The notes below the pieces were generated by a model. That model saw nothing but the letters and a program-made list of their open reading frames with translations, was not told where the DNA came from and searched no databases. Shown piece after piece: positions 1-9,476 of a DNA stretch of 64,000 nucleotides; the stretch's first letter is position 1, and every line of letters starts with the position of its first letter. The translations under genes were made by a program, and so were the position numbers. The stretch is from positions 1-64,000 of the forward strand of contig JAFGDQ010000063.1 in NCBI GenBank assembly GCA_016932015.1. Reading direction: 5' to 3'. The stretch is from Spirochaetota bacterium. GTDB taxonomy: Bacteria > Spirochaetota > UBA4802 > JAFGDQ01.

Positions 1-86
1 AAATAAATAAAAGAAATAATTATCCGCATTTACGGTTAGTTTTTTATCCAATAAGACTTATTTCTTATGAATTTTCAATTTATCTG

Positions 87-1820
87 TTACGGGTATTCAT
101 AAGCTCCTATATCCCAGCTTCCGTCCGCTCCCCGTTCATACCCATCCATGTCGTAATTATATGGCCACGGTAAAGATAATCCCGGGCCTGCTGATTCACT
201 AAGATGAAAATCATAGTTGCCTGAATCAATACAGGGATTATCGGTCCCGGTGACGTAATCATGCTCAGATAAAGGCGGGTATCCAGTGTATTCAGTATTT
301 CCGAAATAGTATGAATAATCATGTTTGGTATTTACATAATTAATCTTTGATTCATTGAATAAAAATATGTTATTGTAAGCATAACATGTCCCGTCACTAT
401 TGTCAAAATTTACAGCGGCGTTATATCCATTTACGTTATATACTGTATTGTTATAAAAAAGTATGTTTCTTGTTACAGCTCCTGCATATGGATTGGTATC
501 TCCCAATGATCCCATTCCGACTCCCTTAGTGTACCCTGAAGTATGCATAAAAATATTTCCGTGTACAGCCCAATTGACATGGCTGTGGCCGTAGCCTTTT
601 TTTAAGGCGATAAAGGCAGTGCCGGTTACATCTTCAAATTTATTATATCTGATTACTATATTTGCTGACCCGTAGTCCTGCCATGCTTCCCCGTGATATT
701 CAGCATTTGAATTGTTCCTTGCAAAATAGCAGTACTCGACAAGCACATTTGTTGTATAAACAGACGAAATCATCATACTTGAGCAGTCATGCAAATAGCA
801 GTTAGAGATAACAATATTTTTATACCCATCTGTAAGTGAATCAGGGCTGTAAAATGAAAAAATTCTTCCACCGGGATATTCCATGTCGATTCCGATATGT
901 TCAAAATCGATATGCCTGAATACAAGATTTCCTGGTGAGTTTATTCCATATGGATATCCATGAAGAAAAACAACATATCTTGAAGTTCCGTAATAAGGAT
1001 AATCCAGTTTTATTCCATATCCGGAATCCCAACTTCCCGGTCCTCCGCCGGTCTGTCCGTCAAAAATATAAAAACTCTTGATTATTTCCCATTTTGTGAA
1101 TATAGCCTGCTCGTCACCATAAGAATCAGACCAATCGTCAGAATTTCCATGAGAAGCAATACTTGTTCCCGGAATAGCTTTTTTAATTATTATCGGTAAA
1201 GCACCACTTTCAGTATCATTGAATGTATGATTAGTGTAATTACCATCTGCAACAAAATATGTGCAACCTCTTTCTAATGTAGCCGGCAGGTCATTATATG
1301 CATTCGCCCAGTCAGACCCATCATTTGATCCTGTTGCACCGTCACGGACATACCTTAGTGTGGATAATGTACTGATGTATGCGTATTCAGTTTTTTCATT
1401 ATTATTACTGTCTCTGATGTTCAGCATTATAACATAAAAACCGTTTGTATCAATTGTTACAGAAGCAGTATCAGAATTTGTACCTGAAATTTGCGGTGAT
1501 GCTCCATCTGGTTTATCAAGAATGCTCCAGGTGTAGGTTGCTGTAAACTCCACATATCTGGTATTAAATGTTGCAACCTTATCAGTTGTGCTGTCAGGAT
1601 TGCTGTAATTGAGGATTACATGATTGTTCTCAATTAACGGTTCGACAACCGCTAGTTCAGTAATATCTTTTGATAAATAATCCTCCACCTGGCCTTCTCC
1701 GGGCAGAGGTCTCCCAATTCCGCATTCACATGAAGAGAATGAGGAAAAGAATAGTAATGAGATTATCAGGATATAAATATTGCTGAACAAAATATAATTA
1801 AATGGGCTTGTTATTTTCAT
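87..1820 (-). CDS. Secreted lipoprotein with PKD-like and right-handed beta-helix domains (paralog 1)
   Basis: A signal peptide (about residues 1-31) ends in a lipobox-like FSSFSSC, so the mature protein is probably lipid-anchored and faces the periplasm or cell surface. Residues about 55-150 resemble a PKD/Ig-like beta-sandwich. The rest is rich in short Asn/Gly beta turns (NCYLHDCS, RYNKFEDV, YNNTVYNV) typical of a right-handed parallel beta-helix, as in polysaccharide lyases and epimerases. The C-terminus RGADGSWDIGAYEY is a common ending in secreted beta-helix proteins. It is a tandem paralog of the next gene and lies beside sugar-polymer genes, so a role in cutting or modifying an exported polysaccharide is likely. 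No catalytic residues could be assigned, so lyase, epimerase and pure binding all remain possible. Confidence 0.82.
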   Translation of the reverse strand: MKITSPFNYILFSNIYILIISLLFFSSFSSCECGIGRPLPGEGQVEDYLSKDITELAVVEPLIENNHVILNYSNPDSTTDKVATFNTRYVEFTATYTWSILDKPDGASPQISGTNSDTASVTIDTNGFYVIMLNIRDSNNNEKTEYAYISTLSTLRYVRDGATGSNDGSDWANAYNDLPATLERGCTYFVADGNYTNHTFNDTESGALPIIIKKAIPGTSIASHGNSDDWSDSYGDEQAIFTKWEIIKSFYIFDGQTGGGPGSWDSGYGIKLDYPYYGTSRYVVFLHGYPYGINSPGNLVFRHIDFEHIGIDMEYPGGRIFSFYSPDSLTDGYKNIVISNCYLHDCSSMMISSVYTTNVLVEYCYFARNNSNAEYHGEAWQDYGSANIVIRYNKFEDVTGTAFIALKKGYGHSHVNWAVHGNIFMHTSGYTKGVGMGSLGDTNPYAGAVTRNILFYNNTVYNVNGYNAAVNFDNSDGTCYAYNNIFLFNESKINYVNTKHDYSYYFGNTEYTGYPPLSEHDYVTGTDNPCIDSGNYDFHLSESAGPGLSLPWPYNYDMDGYERGADGSWDIGAYEYP

Positions 1821-1970
1821 GGTATAATAAATATATGAAATCAGGAATTTTTATAAAGTATCAAAAATTAGTTTGGTAATTTTTTGAGAAGGTCTCCAGC
1901 TAAAATTATAAATAAAAAAGATAAAAATCAATGCTATATGGAATAATTTAAGTAAAAATAAAAAATTTAT

Positions 1971-3641
1971 TCATTTTGTGCTAAATTCATAAGCTCCGAT
2001 ATCCCAGTTTCCATCGGCTCCCCGTTCATTCCCGTTTATATCGTAATTATACGGATAAGGCAAAGCCAGTCCGGTACCTGTGGGCTTCTTAAGCTCAAAA
2101 TTGTATTTTTTTGAATCAATACATGGGTCGCCGGTACCTGATAAATAATCGTGTTTCGATAGCGGCGGGAAACCGCTGTATTTTTTATTCATATAATAAT
2201 ATGAATAATCATGCACTGCCTTCACATATTTAATCTTTGATTTGTTATATAAAAATAAATTATTATAAGCAAAACATGTTCCGTCGCTATTGTCGAAATT
2301 GACACCTGCGTTAAATCCGTTCACGTTATATATTGTATTATTGAAAAAATGTATATTCCTTGTCACTGCACCTTTATATGGGTTCGTATCTCCCAGTGCG
2401 CCCATTCCGACTCCCTTGCTGTAGTCTGCAGTGTGCATGAAAATATTCCCAAATACCGCCCAATTGATATGATTCTGGCCGAAATTTTTTTTTAGGGCAA
2501 TAAATGCGGTACCTGTTATATCAACGAATTTGTTATATCTAATTACCATATTGGACGAGCCATAGTCCTGCCATGCTTCTCCGTGATATTTTTTGTTGGA
2601 ATTATTCCTGGCAAAATAGCAGTATTCTACGAGCATATTTGAAACATAAGCAGATGAAATCATCATGTTTGAGCAGTCATGTAAATAGCAATGTGAAATA
2701 ATGATGTTTTTATAACCATCAGCCTTGGATTTGGGGAAATAAAATGAAAAAATTCTTCCGCCGGGATAATTCAGGTCAGTACCAATATGTTCAAAATCAA
2801 TATGCCTGAAGTCAAGATTTCCGGGTGAATTTATTCCATAGGGAAATCCGTGAAGGAAAACAGCATACTGTGAATTGCCGTAATGCGGGTATTTTACTTT
2901 TATTCCATAGCCGGAATCCCATTTATCAGGGCCGCCTCCAACCTGCCCATCTATGATATAGTAGCTTTTCACCATTTCCCATCGCGTGAAAACAGCCTGC
3001 CCGTCGCCGTACGAATTTTTCCAGCCTGTACTTGTTCCATGATCTGACGGTAATGCTTTTTTAATGATTATTGGGATTGCTCCGTTTTCCGGATCATTGA
3101 AAACATGATTCGCATAATTTCCATCGGCTATATAATATGTATACCCTCTTTTTAGAGCTTTTGGCAGGTCGTCTAAAGCGTTATTCCAGTTTATACCGGT
3201 GCCCTTTGAACCTTTCCTGACATATCGAATATTTTTTAAAGTGCTGATATAAGCATGCTGACTGCCTGAATTGTTATATCCGTCTTTGTAATTTACCCGT
3301 AAAACATATATTCCTTCCGAATTAATTATTATTTCAGGATTTTCAGTTTGCTCATTTCTTATTATTATTGACGAGTTTACAGGTTTGTGCAGAACGGTCC
3401 ATTTGAAGACATAGGGATTTGTCTGTTTATCGATATTGAATTGACATTTTTTTTCTTTCGGAAAATTTATTATTAAATGATTTTGAAAAGATAGCGGAAC
3501 AGCAAAGGAAACAGGCGGAATAATTGTTTTTGCGGTAATGCTCTTTTTCTCTGTTGAGTAACATTGTATTGTATTTCCAGCGAGTATTAAAACAAATAAA
3601 ACCTTCATACTTATTAAGATAAAATTTTCTTTCTTTTTCAT
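1971..3641 (-). CDS. Secreted lipoprotein with beta-helix domain (paralog 2)
   Basis: This 556-residue protein aligns along its whole length with the 577-residue protein encoded just downstream. Shared blocks include YGINSPGNL, EAWQDYGS, IRYNKF and TGTAFIALKK. It has an N-terminal hydrophobic segment and a lipobox-like NTIQC, then a diverged PKD-like region, then the beta-helix. The beta-helix is far better conserved between the two copies than the N-terminal third, which suggests purifying selection on the helix after a tandem duplication. The start is ATG at 3641; the two genes are 150 bp apart on the same strand. Its function is probably polysaccharide processing at the cell surface, by context only. 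Confidence 0.82.
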   Translation of the reverse strand: MKKKENFILISMKVLFVLILAGNTIQCYSTEKKSITAKTIIPPVSFAVPLSFQNHLIINFPKEKKCQFNIDKQTNPYVFKWTVLHKPVNSSIIIRNEQTENPEIIINSEGIYVLRVNYKDGYNNSGSQHAYISTLKNIRYVRKGSKGTGINWNNALDDLPKALKRGYTYYIADGNYANHVFNDPENGAIPIIIKKALPSDHGTSTGWKNSYGDGQAVFTRWEMVKSYYIIDGQVGGGPDKWDSGYGIKVKYPHYGNSQYAVFLHGFPYGINSPGNLDFRHIDFEHIGTDLNYPGGRIFSFYFPKSKADGYKNIIISHCYLHDCSNMMISSAYVSNMLVEYCYFARNNSNKKYHGEAWQDYGSSNMVIRYNKFVDITGTAFIALKKNFGQNHINWAVFGNIFMHTADYSKGVGMGALGDTNPYKGAVTRNIHFFNNTIYNVNGFNAGVNFDNSDGTCFAYNNLFLYNKSKIKYVKAVHDYSYYYMNKKYSGFPPLSKHDYLSGTGDPCIDSKKYNFELKKPTGTGLALPYPYNYDINGNERGADGNWDIGAYEFSTK

Positions 3642-3838
3642 TTTGATTATATTCAGAACCGAAATTTTATTATTACCGCAGGGAAGAATGAAAGTAGTTT
3701 AATATAAAAAGATAGACAAGATTAATATTTAAAATTTTAATTGTCAATACCTATTTACTGTATTTGCACAAAGACTAAAACTGGTTTAAATAATATGCGT
3801 GAATATTATTTAGAAATAAATAATAGTATTATTCATTA

Positions 3839-3867
3839 GATTGCCTGAGCAATCGATCTGATTTTTT
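3839..3867 (+). terminator. Hairpin plus T-run in the leader of the glycosyltransferase gene
   Basis: GATTGC-CTGA-GCAATC forms a 6-bp stem, followed after six bases by a run of six T. It ends only about 15 bp before the ATG at 3882, so it would sit inside the 5' leader. It could be a leftover terminator or an attenuator. Weak evidence. Confidence 0.3.
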
Positions 3868-3881
3868 AAAAAAGTGAAAAA

Positions 3882-4841
3882 ATGGAAAAAAAAATTGTAG
3901 ATATCTCGGTAATCACTGTAAGCTATAATTCATCAAAATATACTATCGAATGTTTGAAATCATTGTTCAGGGAGACAACTGAGACTACATTTGAAACAAT
4001 AGTAATTGATAATGCTTCTATTGATGACAGTGTTGAGCAGATAAAAATTAATTTTCCTCAGGTAAATTTAATCGAATCCAAAGAAAATTATGGTTTTGCC
4101 AGAGCGAACAATATTGCTTCAAAAAAAGCCTCAGGTAAGTATATATTGCTTTTGAATCCGGATACTGTTGTCCTGAATCATGCTGTTGATAATTTATATA
4201 AATTCGCGGAAAAAAATCCGGAATATGGTATATACGGTGGGAGAACAATATTTCCGGATGGAAGTGTTAACCCCTCCGCTTATTCAAATATGACATTGTG
4301 GAGTCTCTTTTGCAGTATCTTTGGACTGACGAAAATATTTAAATCCTCTGCATTCTTTAACCCTGTCCCGTATGGCAACTGGAAATATGACACAATTAAA
4401 AATGTGGATATTATTTCCGGCTGTTTCCTGATGCTTAAACGGGATATGTGGGAGAAGCTTAATGGTTTTAATTCGTTATTTTTTATGTATGCCGAGGAGG
4501 TAGATTTGTGCCTCAGGGCAAAAAAACTTGGCTGTAATCCTGTTTTTTTTCCTGAAGCACAAATAATTCACTACAGGGGAGTTTCCGAGCCTACGGAATC
4601 CGGAAAAATGGTTAAAATTCTGAGAGGGGAGGTTACTCTTATGAATGAACACTGGACGGCTGTAAAAATAAAAACAGGCGTATGTGCTTTAAGTTTCAGA
4701 GTTCTGCTGAAATTAACTATATTTCGTTTATTAAATTTAATGAACAGAAAAAAATTTACAGATCGGATTCTATTATGGAACGACGTCTGGTCTCAAAGAA
4801 AAACATGGAAAAAGGGGTGGCAGGAGAAAACTTTTAGCTGA
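3882..4841 (+). CDS. Family 2 glycosyltransferase (rhamnosyltransferase-like)
   Basis: This is a cytoplasmic GT-A fold enzyme that adds a sugar to a growing polysaccharide repeat. Visible motifs are VSYNSSKYT at the N-terminus, VIDNASIDDS, NYGFARANN and LLLNPDTVV, where NPD replaces the classic DXD metal-binding motif. The later GCFLMLKRDMWEKLNGF and EEVDLCLRAKKLG blocks are typical of WbbL/RfbF-type transferases. The length of 319 residues fits the family. It is the only plus-strand gene in this part of the locus, and its 3' end overlaps the 3' end of the convergent GT4 gene by 8 bp. Donor and acceptor cannot be read from the sequence. Confidence 0.9.
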   Translation: MEKKIVDISVITVSYNSSKYTIECLKSLFRETTETTFETIVIDNASIDDSVEQIKINFPQVNLIESKENYGFARANNIASKKASGKYILLLNPDTVVLNHAVDNLYKFAEKNPEYGIYGGRTIFPDGSVNPSAYSNMTLWSLFCSIFGLTKIFKSSAFFNPVPYGNWKYDTIKNVDIISGCFLMLKRDMWEKLNGFNSLFFMYAEEVDLCLRAKKLGCNPVFFPEAQIIHYRGVSEPTESGKMVKILRGEVTLMNEHWTAVKIKTGVCALSFRVLLKLTIFRLLNLMNRKKFTDRILLWNDVWSQRKTWKKGWQEKTFS

Positions 4842-6042
4842 GTATTTTTCTGTAAGCTCTGTAAAGATTTTCTTTTTCATAGTTCCATGCCAGTTCACTC
4901 TTCACGCGGTTATAGCCGTATTCTCCCATTTTTTTTCTTTTTTCCGGATTATCAAGTAAAGTAAGAATTTTATCAGCCAGATCAACCGCGTCATTATGTT
5001 TTGCATACAAAGAAGCATCTCTTGCTGAAACTCTGCCTTCTGTCAGATCAAACTGTACGATAGGTTTGCCAAGAGCCATATATTCCATTATCTTGTTCAT
5101 TGTGGATTTATCATTCATTTCGTTATATTCATCCGGATTTACACATACATCAGATGTATTAAGAGCTTCCAACAACTGCTCTGTAGGAATTCTTCCTGTA
5201 AATGTAAAATATTCCGCAACGTTTTTTTTCAGTGCGTATTCTTTTATATTTTCGAGTTCGGTTCCTCCGCCAACACAGATAAAATGAATATCATTGCGTT
5301 TTCTGTTTTTCACAATATAATCGCATGCGTCTATCAGATAGTTCAATCCTTCCTGTTTGCCAATAACGCCTACATAACCTACCAGGAATTTTCTGCCTTT
5401 TTTTAATTCCCGGACAGGCGGGATAATTTTCATTCTGTTTACATCCGGTCCGCTTCTTACAATGAACACGTCTTCCGGCTTTTTCCCGCCTCGCTCAACA
5501 GCAATTTTTTTATAGGATTCATTGGTAGCAATGCTGATATCTGCACATTTAAAGGTCATTTTTTCGAAAAACAGCATGAATTTATAAAAAAGATTTTTTT
5601 TGTTAAATTTGGCCAGGTACAGCTCCGGATTAATGTCATGATGGTCAAAAATAAACTTTTTTCCAAACAGTTTAAATGGCAGTGCAACCAGGAAAATGAG
5701 ATCAGGAGGATTACATGCGTGGATTACATTAAATCCTTTTGTGAAAAAAATTTTCCACGCAATTACTGTTTCCCAAAAGAGTGCGACTGAATATTCAAGC
5801 AGGTATCCAAGCGGGCCGTCTGCTTCCATAGGCAGGTTATGTCGGTGGATAGTGATACCGTCAGTAACTTCATATTTTTTTTCATATCCTGAGCCGGTAG
5901 GGCATATAATCGTAACTGATGCTCCTTTCTCGGTTAAAGCTGTTGCTTCCTGCCAGACTCTTCTGTCAAACGGGCTTGGCAGGTTTTCAACAATTATTAG
6001 AATTTTTTTACCAGCAAATTCCTCTGTAGTTTGATCTTGCAT
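4834..6042 (-). CDS. Family 4 glycosyltransferase (GT-B)
   Basis: This GT-B transferase probably acts in exopolysaccharide repeat-unit assembly at the cytoplasmic face. The N-terminal Rossmann half shows KILIIVENLPSPFDRRVWQEA, characteristic of WcaI/WbuB-like GT4 enzymes. The C-terminal half has VGYVGVIGKQEGLNYLI and the family EX7E-like region around NDKSTMNKIMEYMALGKP. The ORF track starts at 6072, but I prefer ATG 6042 because GGAG lies 9 nt upstream (about 402 residues). Even so it overlaps the end of the upstream dehydrogenase gene by 35 bp, which implies translational coupling in a lyase-dehydrogenase-GT4 operon. Confidence 0.88.
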   Translation of the reverse strand: MQDQTTEEFAGKKILIIVENLPSPFDRRVWQEATALTEKGASVTIICPTGSGYEKKYEVTDGITIHRHNLPMEADGPLGYLLEYSVALFWETVIAWKIFFTKGFNVIHACNPPDLIFLVALPFKLFGKKFIFDHHDINPELYLAKFNKKNLFYKFMLFFEKMTFKCADISIATNESYKKIAVERGGKKPEDVFIVRSGPDVNRMKIIPPVRELKKGRKFLVGYVGVIGKQEGLNYLIDACDYIVKNRKRNDIHFICVGGGTELENIKEYALKKNVAEYFTFTGRIPTEQLLEALNTSDVCVNPDEYNEMNDKSTMNKIMEYMALGKPIVQFDLTEGRVSARDASLYAKHNDAVDLADKILTLLDNPEKRKKMGEYGYNRVKSELAWNYEKENLYRAYRKILS

Positions 6043-7321
6043 TCTGTATGTCTCCAATTCTGACCATGTCATATATGATCTGGTCTTCTTTTGTATCTGT
6101 TAACAATCTGACGAATTCTTTTTCATTATTTCCGATTATGATTACTTCTCTGTCTTTGATTAAGTCGTCCAGAGATTCGACCATCAATGATGATATATGA
6201 GGAATATGATTATTGATATATTCTTTATTTGCACCCATAAGTTTTGCAATAGAAACATTTTTGTCATATAATTTCAGGTCAAAACCTTTGCCTATCAGAG
6301 TTTCTATTACTTCAATCATGGGGCTTTCTCTCAGGTCATCGGTTCCTGCCTTAAAGCTGAAGCCGGCTATTCCGATTTTTTTCTTTCCGAGTGAAATTAA
6401 TTCTTTAATAACGGACAGAATTTGTACATTATTACTTGTTATAAGAGAATTGAGCAACGGGGTTTCAAGGTCAAGCATCTTTGTGAGGTAATTGATTGCG
6501 CGAAGGTCTTTTGGCAGACATGACCCTCCGAACGCGAATCCGGGTTTGAAATAGTATGTTGAAATATTGAGCTTTGTATCCTGTATGAAAATATTCATTA
6601 CGTCGTGGCTGTCAATTCCGAGTTTTTTGCAGATATGGCCGATTTCATTTGCGAAAGTTATCTTTAATGCGTGAAAATTATTGTCTACATATTTAACCAT
6701 TTCTGCTATTTCAAGCGAAGTTTTAATCATCGGGCCTGGCAAGCCTTTATATAATTCCATTATTTTATCTGTGATTTCCGGAGTGTCGCAACCTATTACG
6801 GTTTTAGGAGGATTGTTAAAATCGTATACTGCGGTTGCTTCGCGCAGGAATTCAGGATTAAAAGCGACATAAAAGTCTTCTCCTTCTTTTTTCCCGGAAG
6901 ACTTATCAAGGGTCGGAATAATGATTTCTTTATTTGTGCCGGGCAGCATTGTACTTCTTGATACTATTATATGTTTTTTTTCTTTATGCCTGATGCTTTT
7001 TCCGATTTCAGTGCATACGTTTTCGATATATTTCGTGTTCAGACTGCCGTTTGGCCTGCTGGGAGTACCTACGCAGATAAGGGAAATCTCACTGTTTTGA
7101 ACGGCGTAATCTGTATCTGTTGTGGCAAATATCAGTTTGTTTTTTTTTGCTTCTGTAAGCAGTTCCGGAAGGTCTTTTTCAACTATGGGAGATATTCCGT
7201 TATTTAACAGTTCTACTTTTGTTTCATTAACATCAACACCTATAACCTTATGGCCTCTTGATGCAAGGCATGCTGATGATACTACACCTACATATCCTAA
7301 ACCAAAAATACTAATGTTCAT
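6008..7321 (-). CDS. Nucleotide-sugar 6-dehydrogenase, most like GDP-mannose dehydrogenase AlgD
   Basis: It oxidises a nucleotide sugar (GDP-mannose or UDP-glucose) twice, using NAD, to the uronic acid. Visible features are the N-terminal dinucleotide motif GLGYVG, the substrate region NPEFLREATAV, the catalytic cysteine in FAFGGSCLPKD, and FKAGTDDLRESP. Several stretches resemble AlgD as I remember it more than typical UDP-glucose dehydrogenase: the SPIVE region, GANKEYI followed by IPHISSL, and the C-terminal GICW. If that is right the product is GDP-mannuronate. The gene overlaps the upstream lyase gene by 11 bp and the downstream GT4 gene by 35 bp, so the three are co-translated. The dehydrogenase class is firm; the choice of substrate is an inference. 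Confidence 0.88.
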   Translation of the reverse strand: MNISIFGLGYVGVVSSACLASRGHKVIGVDVNETKVELLNNGISPIVEKDLPELLTEAKKNKLIFATTDTDYAVQNSEISLICVGTPSRPNGSLNTKYIENVCTEIGKSIRHKEKKHIIVSRSTMLPGTNKEIIIPTLDKSSGKKEGEDFYVAFNPEFLREATAVYDFNNPPKTVIGCDTPEITDKIMELYKGLPGPMIKTSLEIAEMVKYVDNNFHALKITFANEIGHICKKLGIDSHDVMNIFIQDTKLNISTYYFKPGFAFGGSCLPKDLRAINYLTKMLDLETPLLNSLITSNNVQILSVIKELISLGKKKIGIAGFSFKAGTDDLRESPMIEVIETLIGKGFDLKLYDKNVSIAKLMGANKEYINNHIPHISSLMVESLDDLIKDREVIIIGNNEKEFVRLLTDTKEDQIIYDMVRIGDIQNARSNYRGICW

Positions 7322-9272
7322 ATAATTTTTCCTGTGTAAAATTTATTTCAAATTTGCTGCATATACTGGTATTTCCGGAAATATCCATACTAAGTTTTAT
7401 TGCAGTAGCGGGATTCTTTACATCATAAGAAGGTGAATACCATCCAAGAATCGGATTTATTTCGGCATTGTGCAATGATACATTTATGTTGTCATCATAA
7501 TATAATTTGCAATCTCCGCCGGGAAATTTAATGTCTACATGCTTTTCTGCCAAAGTAACAGCACATGAGGGAGAGCAATGGAAATAAACATTGATATTAT
7601 GCTCACCTCCGGTAATAATATTATCAACAATTTCCCAGAAGTTATTTAATTTATTATATGTAATTATTCTGTTATGAACAGTTGATTTTTTTGATTTGTA
7701 ACCGAAATGAGTACCCTCTATGCTGAAAGGCTCACTGTAATTTAGTATTTTTGTTTTTGCTTTCCTGCTCCACATGAAATTGCCAGCTATATATGACTGG
7801 TTTTCATTATCAACAGTGAGAGTATTATGAGCGGATGTTCCTCTGAAATAATTTCTCCATTCTCTATTTGAATGATACGCGTATGTACCGGGATCGATAA
7901 AAATGGGAAATCCTCCTGCTGAAAAGGTGAATGAAAGTGCGTCGGCGTGGCCATGTGCAGCGATTGAAAGATAACCGAGAGGACCGCAGTCGAAAATTAA
8001 TTTTTGCTCGTTTTTTTTATTTATATTTGTCCCCAGAACATAGTAGCCTCCTTCCGGGAATTGAAGAGGGATTTGTTTCTCTGATTTTAAGCTGTTTGTT
8101 ATTTTCGTATCATTTAGATTAAGAAAAATTTTCGTTTTTAAATCGATATTATCGGGATTAATATTTTTTGAAAAATCACAGCGGTTAAAAATATATGCAC
8201 CTGTGTTCAACAGCGAACGGTAAATACCATACTCTCGCTGTCCGAGATCTATCACAAGGGCATCATCTTCGTCTCCTGTTTGTGGAATGTTGCCATTCAG
8301 ATCTTCAACTGCCGCAATGAATTCGAGCATTTTTTCTATTCTTTTCCAGTAGTTCTCAGGGAAAATAATATTATACTTCTTTGCAATAATTCCTGCTAAC
8401 ATAAAAAAATCAAGAGTAAATTGCTGATAGGATATGGCTTGCTCTTTGTTTACTCCATCCTTATAGTTTTGTTTATTGCATTCATTTTTAAGAATTTTAT
8501 AAGATATATTCCGCCATTTTTTTGATTCTTTAAATTGAGGAAGAGCTGTACCGGCAATAAAAAGGCCCGCGATTTCTCCTATAAGATGATTGTTGGCGGA
8601 AGAGTAGCGGCTTAAGTTTTTACTGATGAATCTGCAGTGCTGGTAAATTGAAGCTGCCCACTTATCGCTCAATTCTTTATCAATTTCATTTTTAACCAGA
8701 TGCCAGCACAATGCCCAGTTTATTAAGCGGATTCCAAGTTCCAGAGAGCTGCACCAGTTTACTCCATACATAAAAGGGTTCTGGTGAAGCCATTCCGAAA
8801 GATAATAACTGAATTTTTCTAAATAATTTTTCTTTCCATATATCCTGTAGGTTAAGGCGAGAGGAAAAAGAAAAAGATGCCTGTTCGGTTCCCATATATA
8901 TTTGATATCGCCAATTTTTTTGCTGTCCCTATAATCTATATTTTTTCCGAATATATTCCTGGGCGCACGCAATCCTGATTTATAATCTTTATGATAATCA
9001 ATTTTTTCTCCGATATCGTAATCTATTAGAGAAAAGATATTCATTCTGTTTCCGCAAAGTTGATCTGCTTGCTTAAGTAAAGCAGATGATTCAAAAGTTG
9101 AAAAATCAATATTGTTAAAAAGTAAATGATCCGGTTCTTTATAATCAGGAATTTTACAGTTTAAATTAAGGTAGTGGCTTTCAAATTTATTTTGAATTAA
9201 TTTTATAACCCGGAACGCCATTTCAGGAGGGCTCATACGTCTGATACGGTTGATTATAAATATAAAATCCAT
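7311..9272 (-). CDS. Heparinase II/III family polysaccharide lyase-like protein
   Basis: The protein has an N-terminal alpha-toroid region (about residues 1-370), then a heparinase II/III beta-sandwich with AAHGHADALSF, FIDPGTYAY and FRGTSAHNTLTVD, the usual signature block. Members cleave uronic-acid polymers such as heparin or alginate by beta-elimination; many in exopolysaccharide operons have unproven roles in polymer trimming. No signal peptide is evident, so it may be cytoplasmic or exported otherwise. The track starts at GTG 9278; ATG 9272 is better placed behind AAAGG. Its overlap with a uronate-forming dehydrogenase supports a uronic-acid polymer as substrate. Confidence 0.85.
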   Translation of the reverse strand: MDFIFIINRIRRMSPPEMAFRVIKLIQNKFESHYLNLNCKIPDYKEPDHLLFNNIDFSTFESSALLKQADQLCGNRMNIFSLIDYDIGEKIDYHKDYKSGLRAPRNIFGKNIDYRDSKKIGDIKYIWEPNRHLFLFPLALTYRIYGKKNYLEKFSYYLSEWLHQNPFMYGVNWCSSLELGIRLINWALCWHLVKNEIDKELSDKWAASIYQHCRFISKNLSRYSSANNHLIGEIAGLFIAGTALPQFKESKKWRNISYKILKNECNKQNYKDGVNKEQAISYQQFTLDFFMLAGIIAKKYNIIFPENYWKRIEKMLEFIAAVEDLNGNIPQTGDEDDALVIDLGQREYGIYRSLLNTGAYIFNRCDFSKNINPDNIDLKTKIFLNLNDTKITNSLKSEKQIPLQFPEGGYYVLGTNINKKNEQKLIFDCGPLGYLSIAAHGHADALSFTFSAGGFPIFIDPGTYAYHSNREWRNYFRGTSAHNTLTVDNENQSYIAGNFMWSRKAKTKILNYSEPFSIEGTHFGYKSKKSTVHNRIITYNKLNNFWEIVDNIITGGEHNINVYFHCSPSCAVTLAEKHVDIKFPGGDCKLYYDDNINVSLHNAEINPILGWYSPSYDVKNPATAIKLSMDISGNTSICSKFEINFTQEKLYEH

Positions 9273-9476
9273 TCGCACCTTTCAATTTAAATATTAATTA
9301 AGATTTATTATTATTCGCGGGATATGAAATAAAAAGCAAATAATGTCAATTAAAAACATTTTTATGTAACTTTTTTTAGAAATTACTGGAATATTCTTGT
9401 TTTTTAACATAATAGCAGTAATTAATATTTCAGTAATTCAAATAATTAAAAATTTTAATAAATAAGGTTCCTTCCA

